From Gammaproteobacteria bacterium (GTDB lineage: Bacteria; Pseudomonadota; Gammaproteobacteria; Steroidobacterales; Steroidobacteraceae): DNA of 12,040 nt. The notes beneath the pieces are model-generated. The model was given only the letters and a program-made list of their open reading frames with translations, searched no databases and had not been told where the DNA came from. The position numbers were made by a program, and so were the translations under genes. The DNA lies in assembly GCA_028293725.1 (NCBI GenBank), contig JAQGOE010000060.1, positions 1-12,040 of the forward strand, given 5' to 3'. Position 1 is the stretch's first letter; each line of letters opens with the position of its first letter. This document shows positions 7,487 to 12,040 of this stretch, piece by piece.

Positions 7487-8014
7487 ATGGCGAAATGGAA
7501 ACGATATGTAGTCGGGGCGGATCCAACCGGGAAATCCGCGGTGCTCATGGACGAGGCCACCAACGTTCAGGAGAATCCCGGCTTCTTCTACCGGGCGACG
7601 CTGTGGAGCACCAAGGAGGTGCCGGTGGACAACACGATAGCGACGGACCGTGCTCTCGACTGCCGCACCCGCGCGCCGTTTCCCGGCGGGATGCTCTTCC
7701 GCGCGTTGGAGATATTTCCAGACCCGCAGGACAGGCAGGCGCACCTCGCCGCGGTCCTCCAGCTACATCAACAGGTAAAGCAACAGCACGAGCCCACCCC
7801 GGAGGATCTCGCGCGGCATCCGAGCATGCACCGGACCGACACGCTCGATTGCTTTGCCTGCGTGAAGGGCGAGATATATCTCATGACAGACAAGGACGAG
7901 GTCCTCATGCGTCCCGGCGACACCGTGGTCATCCGAGGCACGAATCACGCCTGGAGCAACCGCTCCAACGAGCCTTGCCTGCTGATAGGTTGCATGATTG
8001 ATGCGGGCCGCTGA
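7487..8014 (+). CDS. Cupin-domain protein
   Basis: This is a 175-residue single-domain cupin. The barrel core is in the C-terminal half: HRTDTLDCFACVKGEIYLM from residue 115 (motif 1) and PGDTVVIRGTNHAWSNRS at 143-160 (motif 2). It belongs to the group with the HRTDT-type first motif seen in small cupins of catabolic clusters. The classical first-motif metal ligands are reduced: His115 and His154 are visible but the HxH pair is absent, so metal binding and catalysis are uncertain. A charged insertion at about 79-112, rich in Gln and His, separates the N-terminal strands from the core. The ATG at 7487 has only a weak purine run (GGAAAAG) before it. The gene is divergent from the receptor operon and convergent with the HD gene, 27 bases apart. 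It could be an isomerase, dioxygenase or ligand-binding protein. Confidence 0.85.
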   Translation: MAKWKRYVVGADPTGKSAVLMDEATNVQENPGFFYRATLWSTKEVPVDNTIATDRALDCRTRAPFPGGMLFRALEIFPDPQDRQAHLAAVLQLHQQVKQQHEPTPEDLARHPSMHRTDTLDCFACVKGEIYLMTDKDEVLMRPGDTVVIRGTNHAWSNRSNEPCLLIGCMIDAGR

Positions 8015-8020
8015 CCGGCC
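8006..8020. other. Hairpin across the cupin stop codon
   Basis: GGCCG-CTGAC-CGGCC is a perfect 5-base stem that includes the cupin TGA in its loop and faces the convergent HD gene. It has no T-run and is short, so a terminator role is only possible. Confidence 0.2.
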
Positions 8021-8041
8021 ACGAATGTCGCGCCTCCTCCG

Positions 8042-8803
8042 TCAAAGAAAATTGTTTGGCCAGATCATGGTGCGCCACATGTGTGCTGTCGGAGAGCCGT
8101 CGAATCCCAGCCCCTCGCGCGGCTGCTTGAAGTTTCGACCGATCACGTCCGTAAACTCCTCCGGATCGACATATTCGTTCTCCTTGAATGCATAGATGTC
8201 ATAAATCGTGATGAGGCGCGATGTCATGTACCACCGGTGCGCGCGCGCTTCCTGGTGCGCCTGCCGGATATAGTCCGGCGGCTCATAGTCGGGGCCGAAG
8301 AACCGGTTGTAGGCATCCGGATACTCGAATCCTACCGACTCGTCGGCGAAATACCGCAATGCCTGATGGTACTGGATGGCCCATGCGACCTCTTCGCTGA
8401 CATAGGGAGCGACGAGTTGCGCGCCCCAATAGCCGTGATCGGCGCGCAGCAGCCCCCCATTGGAAATGTCATGCAGCAGGCACGCGATGACGACTTTTTC
8501 GTCCTGGCCGGCCGCCAGCGCGGTCTTGGCGCTCTGCAACAGATGCTGACCCGTGATCCGCGTAAAGCGCAGCCGGAAGAAATCCAACAGCCGCGGAGCC
8601 TTGGGCATGGGCGGCAGGACTGGGTTGTCCCCCATCATGAAAACGCGCTGCTCCGACAGACTGTTCACCATCGCCTTCTCGGTGTCAGGAAGACCCGTGC
8701 CGAGAATGGCGACCGGCGGAAGCAGGATCAGGCGCTCCCTGCCAGGTTGGGGATGCTCCGGAGCGTCCTGTTGATGGCCGGCCGGGGAGGGGGTCGTGGT
8801 CAT
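8042..8803 (-). CDS. HD-domain protein, PhnZ/MIOX-like diiron oxygenase candidate
   Basis: The protein has 253 residues from the ATG at 8803. A TTG at 8821 overlapping the upstream stop (TTGA) would add six and is an alternative start. The core has the ordered ligand set of HD-type diiron oxygenases: His87 in GQHLLQSA, His111-Asp112 in ACLLHDI, His123 in DHGYWGA, His146 in YHQALRYF and Asp202 in IYDIYAF. HLLQSA, LLHDI and a basic residue four after the fourth His (Arg150) closely parallel PhnZ, which cleaves a C-P bond by hydroxylating alpha to phosphorus; MIOX uses the same fold on inositol. Ordinary HD phosphohydrolases share the His-Asp pair, so hydrolase activity is not excluded. The first 55 residues are Pro-rich and look unstructured. 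The gene sits last in a set with the GntR gene, and no phosphonate genes are visible. The substrate is unknown. Confidence 0.85.
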   Translation of the reverse strand: MTTTPSPAGHQQDAPEHPQPGRERLILLPPVAILGTGLPDTEKAMVNSLSEQRVFMMGDNPVLPPMPKAPRLLDFFRLRFTRITGQHLLQSAKTALAAGQDEKVVIACLLHDISNGGLLRADHGYWGAQLVAPYVSEEVAWAIQYHQALRYFADESVGFEYPDAYNRFFGPDYEPPDYIRQAHQEARAHRWYMTSRLITIYDIYAFKENEYVDPEEFTDVIGRNFKQPREGLGFDGSPTAHMWRTMIWPNNFL

Positions 8804-8817
8804 GGTGCCATTTCCGC

Positions 8818-9624
8818 TCAAGACGGAAGACCTTCTTGTCTCATGCGCATGTGCGCTCGGCGCATGCTGGCCACACTGTCGCCCTTATCGGCGGCTAACC
8901 GTGCGCGGATGAGCTGCTTCGCGTGGCGATGATATTGCACCGACATCCTCTTCGCGCGCTCGACGTCGCGATCTGACAAAGCCTCGACCAATCTGAGGCG
9001 GTCCGAGCGCAGCTTGACGCCCACTTTGCGCCAACCGTCCATCGTGTCCCAGATGTCCTCGCGCGCGATCTCGAGCAGCAGGCCCACGAGGAATTTACAG
9101 AGGTGCGAAATCAACGCATTGTGTGCGGCATCCGCCAGGAGACCCAGGAAATTCCTCAACGCGGCGGCGGCTTCCGTAACCTCCCGGCCGGCGTTGATCT
9201 TCTCCACCGCCACGCCGAGGGCCACAAACTCGGCGTCGGACGCGTTCGCGCACGCCAATGCTGCGGCCTTCTCGTACAGCATTTCCAGAATGTCGAGAAT
9301 GTCCACCAACTCGACCCGCTCGACCTCGAGCAGCGCGCTGGTGGCCATGGCGAAGAGCGCATCGACAGCTGCGGTAACGTACATCCCGCTCCCATGACGT
9401 ACCTCAACCAGCCGCACCGCTGCGAGGCCCCGGATCGCCTCGCGTATTGTTGGTGAGCTGACCTGGTAGCGCTGCGCAAGCTCGCGCTCTGACGGGAGCT
9501 TCGTCCCGCGCGCCAGCGTGCCCTGGAGAATCTGATCTCTCAGTTTGACAAACACCTGGCTCGAGGCGCTGCCGCGATGCAAAGGCTGATCATCGAGGGT
9601 TGCGGCTGACTTGATCATGGGCAC
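8818..9624 (-). CDS. GntR-family regulator with FCD effector domain
   Basis: This is a 268-residue protein. The winged helix-turn-helix is at about residues 22-84, with the typical LPSERELAQRYQVSSPTIRE at 43-62 and the wing RHGSGMYV at 76-83. An all-helical FCD domain covers about 95-240. The FCD metal site looks eroded: the usual FH motif is NFL at 158-160, and the next expected His is replaced near 207-210, while YHRH at 231-234 keeps the last position. The effector may therefore be bound without the usual metal. The frame opens with GTG at 9624; the ATG two codons later, at 9618, is equally plausible and neither has a good ribosome site. Its stop overlaps the alternative TTG of the HD gene, so the two are co-transcribed. 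It probably represses its own operon and the divergent SnoaL-like gene in the absence of a pathway acid (inference). Confidence 0.92.
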   Translation of the reverse strand: MPMIKSAATLDDQPLHRGSASSQVFVKLRDQILQGTLARGTKLPSERELAQRYQVSSPTIREAIRGLAAVRLVEVRHGSGMYVTAAVDALFAMATSALLEVERVELVDILDILEMLYEKAAALACANASDAEFVALGVAVEKINAGREVTEAAAALRNFLGLLADAAHNALISHLCKFLVGLLLEIAREDIWDTMDGWRKVGVKLRSDRLRLVEALSDRDVERAKRMSVQYHRHAKQLIRARLAADKGDSVASMRRAHMRMRQEGLPS

Positions 9625-9691
9625 CGGATCGGATTACAGGGTTGATAGGAGGCGGCAGCATTTCCCGGCAGGCAGCTTGCGGACTCGTGAG

Positions 9692-10132
9692 CTAGGTGAT
9701 CTCCCCGGTGCCTGCCGCGAGTCCGGCTTGCTCTATCCCGTAGACCGCGCAACTCTCGTCATTGTCAGGAAGGTCACCGCTCACCCCGACCGCACCGAGT
9801 ATCTCCCGATTGGTATCCAGAACGAGCACGCCGCCGGCTACCGGGATGATCCGGCCCTGGGAGGCGCCGACCAACGCGGCGTAAAAGGCTGGTGCGTGCG
9901 CGGCCCGCTGCGCGAGCGAGCGGCCGCCGGCGCCCATTCCCAGCGTGCCCCACGCTTTACCCACCGCAATATCCGGCCGAAGGATGCCCGAATGGTCCTG
10001 CCTCTTGAAGGCTACCAGGTGGCCTCCGCCATCCAACACCGCGACGGTTGTCGGTTTGAGCGCTAGCTCCGCGGCGCGTTTGAGCACGCCCTCGACGATG
10101 CGAGAGGCTACTTCGAGGCGGAGTATCGTCAT
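9692..10132 (-). CDS. GlcG/HbpS-family protein (DUF336 type)
   Basis: I start this gene at the ATG at 10132, which has AGGA ten bases upstream, giving 146 residues, normal for the family. A frame from 10210 would add 26 residues unlike family N-termini. Family hallmarks are VAVLDGGGHLVAFKRQD at 31-47, the KAWGTLG stretch near 59-65, VAGGVLVLD near 97-105, and GAVGVSGDLPDNDE near 112-125. GlcG/HbpS proteins form oligomers. HbpS of Streptomyces binds and degrades heme, and GlcG lies in the glycolate locus of E. coli with unclear function. Homologues are frequent in catabolic clusters. There is no signal peptide, so it is likely cytoplasmic. It is the first gene of a minus-strand set with the GntR gene (67-base gap) and the HD gene. 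A small-molecule binding or accessory role is most likely. Confidence 0.88.
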   Translation of the reverse strand: MTILRLEVASRIVEGVLKRAAELALKPTTVAVLDGGGHLVAFKRQDHSGILRPDIAVGKAWGTLGMGAGGRSLAQRAAHAPAFYAALVGASQGRIIPVAGGVLVLDTNREILGAVGVSGDLPDNDESCAVYGIEQAGLAAGTGEIT

Positions 10133-10217
10133 GTTGGCATGTCCTGAAAATCGTGTTGTCCGCTGACTGTCGCTCGCACCGATCGAGCAATAGACGGAAG
10201 CGCTACTCACGAGATAT

Positions 10218-10236
10218 CATGTCATCTGATGACTTG
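10218..10236. promoter_or_regulatory. Dyad operator candidate between glcG-like and SnoaL-like genes
   Basis: GTCATC-T-GATGAC at 10221-10233 is a perfect dyad. Allowing one mismatch per arm it extends to CATGTCATCTGATGACTTG. It sits in the 126-base divergent gap. A TATCAT (-10-like) at 10215-10220 points toward the SnoaL gene, so the dyad would cover that transcription start. On the other strand TTAACA (10240-10235) and TATCTC (10216-10211), 18 bases apart, would place the dyad in the spacer of the glcG-gntR-HD promoter. Such a position suits a repressor, and the GntR protein encoded in the operon is the obvious candidate. The promoter elements are weak matches. Confidence 0.45.
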
Positions 10237-10247
10237 TTAACGCAAGT
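10232..10247. repeat. Second inverted repeat next to the operator candidate
   Basis: ACTTG-TTAACG-CAAGT is a 5-base inverted repeat sharing two bases with the GTCATC/GATGAC dyad core and ending just before the SnoaL ribosome site. It may extend the binding region or be chance. Confidence 0.2.
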
Positions 10248-10258
10248 GAGGGCCAAGA

Positions 10259-10693
10259 ATGAGTCCTGAAGCAGCCGTGACCTACTCCGAGCGCGCCGCC
10301 ATCGAGCAGCTGCTCAGCGACTTTGCCTGGCACGCGGATCGGGGCGAGGGCGTGTCGCTTGCGGACCTGTTCATGCCGGACGGGACCCTGGTCGTCGGGG
10401 GCCAGGAATTGCACGGTCGCGAGCGAATCGCCGCGGACTGTCATCGGCGGGGCATCGGCTCCACGCGCAAAACCCGACATGTCTGGTCAAATCTGCGCAT
10501 CACTCGTCGCGAAGCGGACACCCTGGAAACGACCGCCATTCAACTCACCATCGAGCAGACGGACCCCAGCGCCCCCGATGCGCAAGTGCGCGTGAACGAT
10601 CTGTTCGATACCCTGCGCCGGGATTCCGCGGGCGCCTGGCGCATCGTCCGCAGGGTCATCAGTCGCGAAATGGCCCTGCGGCTCGGCAAGTGA
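10259..10693 (+). CDS. SnoaL-like / NTF2-fold protein
   Basis: This is a 144-residue protein with the pattern of the SnoaL-like domain: an N-terminal helix with ERAAIEQLLSDFAWHADRG at 11-29, then LADLFMPDGTLVVGG at 34-48, TRHVWSNLRI at 72-81, and paired strands ending with AWRIVRRVISRE at 126-137. Tyr9, Asp27 and His74 fall where BaiE- and scytalone-dehydratase-like members carry catalytic Tyr, Asp and His, so a dehydratase, isomerase or small hydroxylase-subunit role is possible. Many members have no known activity. The ATG at 10259 has GAGGG about nine bases upstream. The gene stands alone, divergent from the glcG-gntR-HD set and convergent with the membrane-protein pair, and probably shares the dyad operator with the divergent genes. 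Confidence 0.88.
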   Translation: MSPEAAVTYSERAAIEQLLSDFAWHADRGEGVSLADLFMPDGTLVVGGQELHGRERIAADCHRRGIGSTRKTRHVWSNLRITRREADTLETTAIQLTIEQTDPSAPDAQVRVNDLFDTLRRDSAGAWRIVRRVISREMALRLGK

Positions 10694-10737
10694 CCGAGGC
10701 GACACCCACTCCGGCCATACAGCCCGGGCGACATCGC

Positions 10738-11238
10738 TCAGGTCGTGAATCCGATCCAGCGACCGAAGAAGATCACTCCGATCCAAAGCGTGATCGAGAG
10801 GGCACCGGCCAGCCGCGCCGCACTTGGCGGGCGATAGCTCTCTTCCCACTCGAGCACGTGACGATAGGTGCCCAAATGGAACACCAGCATGTTCACACCC
10901 GCCAGGAACATGCACAGAAACTTGAGCTGGAACTGCAAGTTGAAGAAGTACACATGCGCCTTTGATATGAACAGCAGCGTGCCGGTCACGATGGCGCAGA
11001 TGAACGCCGCCCAGGTGTACGGAAGCACCTCATGCGACAACTTCGACACTGCACTGTTGCACGAGGCCACACCCACCAGGCGCAGGTCCAACATGACAAT
11101 GGAACCAAACACCATCGCCAGCGAGATCACATGCAGCGTCTCGACGATAGGGAAGAGCCACTCGCCACCGAGCTCTCCGCGCATCGCCATGGCTAGCGGG
11201 GTGTGCTCCACGGCTAACAGGAAATCGGCAGGGGTCAT
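10738..11238 (-). CDS. DUF6644-type four-helix membrane protein (copy 2)
   Basis: This is a 166-residue protein from the ATG at 11238. A TTG at 11256, two bases after the upstream gene's stop, would add six residues. Four membrane helices are visible at about 27-50 (EWLFPIVETLHVISLAMVFG), 72-93, 105-123 (FQLKFLCMFLAGVNMLVFH) and 145-163. FPIVETLHV followed by MLDLRLVG is the DUF6644-like signature, as I recall it. His37 in helix 1 and His121 in helix 3 are buried and could bind heme or a metal, but this is speculation. The C-terminal ITLWIGVIFFGRWIGFT matches the end of the upstream gene product almost residue for residue, so the two are paralogues and probably partners. No function is established that I can name. 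There is no signal peptide or catalytic motif. Confidence 0.8.
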   Translation of the reverse strand: MTPADFLLAVEHTPLAMAMRGELGGEWLFPIVETLHVISLAMVFGSIVMLDLRLVGVASCNSAVSKLSHEVLPYTWAAFICAIVTGTLLFISKAHVYFFNLQFQLKFLCMFLAGVNMLVFHLGTYRHVLEWEESYRPPSAARLAGALSITLWIGVIFFGRWIGFTT

Positions 11239-11257
11239 TCGAGAGATCCGCGGCAAG

Positions 11258-11797
11258 TCAGAGGTAGAGTTCCCAGGTGTAGCCGATGAATCGGCCGCAG
11301 AAGATGATGCCGACCCACAAACACAGCGAAGTCAGGGCGAACCACTTTGCCCCCACCGGACGGGCGGCCGTATCCCATTGCGCCGCATTACGCCGTACCG
11401 CCCGGGCGAACCAGACCGTGAGCGCCAGCACACAGAGGATCATGAACATCTTCCACCAGAACACGGGTGTCACGAACTGACGCACCGGTTCAGCGATGGT
11501 CTGAACAACACCGGTCAGGAGCAGTACCGCGAGTGCGCGGTACATCCAGGGCACCAGGGTATCGACGAGTTGCGACACACTGCGGCCGGAAGCGCTGAGC
11601 CCGAGAAGTCGCAGGCTGATCATCGCGGCGCAGCAGAACACCACGGATACGCTGACAATGTGGATGGACTGCGAGGTGGGCACAACCCAGGTCTCGTTCT
11701 GAAGCCAGCCACTCAAGCCGGTGTTGGCCAGCCAATTTGCCCAACGATGCGTAACGTGCAACATTGCGGGCATCATATCGACGGAAAATTTACGCAT
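11258..11797 (-). CDS. DUF6644-type four-helix membrane protein (copy 1)
   Basis: This 179-residue protein starts at the ATG at 11797; a TTG codon lies directly before it, and ATGs eight or nine codons downstream are possible. Helices are at about 39-66 (VVPTSQSIHIVSVSVVFCCA), 88-106 (ALAVLLLTGVVQ), 115-133 (FWWKMFMILCVLAL) and 155-173. It shares with the next gene the helix-1 His followed by a conserved LRLLG turn, and the C-terminal LWVGIIFCGRFIGYT. It lacks the helix-3 His of its neighbour and has a longer N-terminus, so the copies have diverged. The intergenic step to the second copy is one base from stop to TTG, indicating a two-gene operon. The pair may form a heteromeric membrane complex. 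The function is unknown. Confidence 0.78.
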   Translation of the reverse strand: MRKFSVDMMPAMLHVTHRWANWLANTGLSGWLQNETWVVPTSQSIHIVSVSVVFCCAAMISLRLLGLSASGRSVSQLVDTLVPWMYRALAVLLLTGVVQTIAEPVRQFVTPVFWWKMFMILCVLALTVWFARAVRRNAAQWDTAARPVGAKWFALTSLCLWVGIIFCGRFIGYTWELYL

Positions 11798-11816
11798 CAA
11801 GGCGATCCGGCCTGCA

Positions 11817-11834
11817 GAAAAATATTTATTTTTC
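11817..11834. repeat. Perfect AT-rich inverted repeat upstream of the DUF6644 pair
   Basis: GAAAAATA-TT-TATTTTTC is a perfect 8-base inverted repeat with a 2-base centre, 19 bases upstream of the first membrane-protein ATG. The surrounding 11817-11875 stretch is strikingly AT-rich for this GC-rich window. It may be a regulator site or promoter-linked curved DNA. A transcript hairpin is also possible, but the loop is too small for a good terminator. Confidence 0.45.
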
Positions 11835-11839
11835 GCTCC

Positions 11840-11874
11840 ATTCGTATCTTTCTATGTCCGCTTTATTTACGAAT
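11840..11874. promoter_or_regulatory. ATTCGTA...TACGAAT inverted repeat
   Basis: ATTCGTA at 11840-11846 and TACGAAT at 11868-11874 are exact reverse complements separated by 21 bases (arm centres 28 bases apart). They lie in the gap between the membrane-protein operon and the next plus-strand gene. The TACGA/TCGTA core also occurs as a dyad in the cupin-receptor gap, suggesting a shared regulator. A TATGCT near 11922-11927 could be a -10 for the plus-strand gene, but it has no clear -35. Confidence 0.3.
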
Positions 11875-11966
11875 AACGGCACAACGACACACTTCGAAAT
11901 CAAGGCATTTGCCCAGCGTGCTATGCTGGTTGCAAGCAGTGAGAGACGCGATATCTGGCAGGCAAA

Positions 11967-12040
11967 GTGACGCAGGAGATGGCACATGGGGTAAGCGTTC
12001 CAACGGGGTCGAAGGGGCAGGCCGACACGGCCGCGGCGCG
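11967..12040 (+). CDS. Probable start of a further gene (partial, runs off right edge)
   Basis: A frame opens with GTG at 11967 (AGG four bases ahead) or with ATG at 11979, where GCAGGAG abuts the start too closely for good initiation. It stays open to the edge, reading MTQEMAHGVSVPTG then a Gly/Ala/Thr-rich stretch. Third codon positions are mostly G or C, as in the other genes here. About 24 residues are too few to name a product. The position after a divergent, AT-rich gap supports a real gene. Confidence 0.4.
   Translation, partial: MTQEMAHGVSVPTGSKGQADTAAA

Noticed and set aside
8081..8932. Plus-strand open frame opposite the HD gene
   Set aside because: It has no recognisable domain; the minus strand carries the intact HD motifs.
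11764..11970. Plus-strand 68-codon frame across the AT-rich gap
   Set aside because: It overlaps the start of a membrane-protein gene, has no ribosome site, and its composition follows the AT-rich palindromic DNA.
1..12040. Search for mobile elements, CRISPR, tRNA and rRNA
   Set aside because: I saw no transposase, terminal repeats, regularly spaced repeats or cloverleaf-like sequence.

Overview
The window is dense, high-GC bacterial DNA with short intergenic gaps, the longest about 220 bases. It carries one apparent catabolic and transport locus. The organism looks like a Gram-negative proteobacterium: there is a TonB-dependent outer-membrane receptor with a signal peptide and a C-terminal phenylalanine, plus LysR and GntR/FCD regulators. 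The receptor's style (EEIVVTAQRR, then VPITVTA) and its company with SnoaL-like, GlcG-like and DUF6644-type proteins recall Steroidobacter-like Gammaproteobacteria or sphingomonads. That placement is inference only. I see no insertion sequence, tRNA, rRNA, CRISPR array or phage gene.

Left block (1-3635). A minus-strand operon encodes a long (~650 aa) acyl-CoA synthetase, followed with an ATGA overlap by a CitE/HpcH-type CoA-ester lyase that runs off the left edge. A LysR regulator is transcribed divergently. Its start is preceded by a 15-codon leader ORF that has a strong ribosome-binding site.

Middle block (3669-8014). A TonB-dependent receptor and an aromatic-acid-type MFS transporter form a tight minus-strand pair. 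The receptor stop lies at or inside the transporter's start region, and the transporter start is ambiguous. Divergent from them is a plus-strand cupin gene; the 222-base shared promoter region holds two TTGACA boxes and inverted TACGA sites.

Right block (8042-12040). A minus-strand set encodes a GlcG/HbpS-like protein, a GntR/FCD regulator and an HD-domain protein. The HD protein's residue pattern resembles the mixed-valent diiron oxygenases PhnZ, TmpB and MIOX. A SnoaL-like gene is divergent from this set, across a clear dyad operator candidate. Then come two tandem, paralogous four-helix membrane proteins of the DUF6644 type, an AT-rich upstream region with perfect inverted repeats, and the probable start of another plus-strand gene.

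Read together (inference), the locus could take up a hydrophobic or aromatic carboxylate through the outer membrane (receptor) and inner membrane (MFS). It would then activate it as a CoA thioester, modify it with an HD-type oxygenase, a SnoaL-like enzyme and perhaps the cupin, and split a C-C bond with the lyase. The substrate cannot be read from the sequence. The HD protein in this non-phosphonate setting is the most promising lead for undescribed chemistry.
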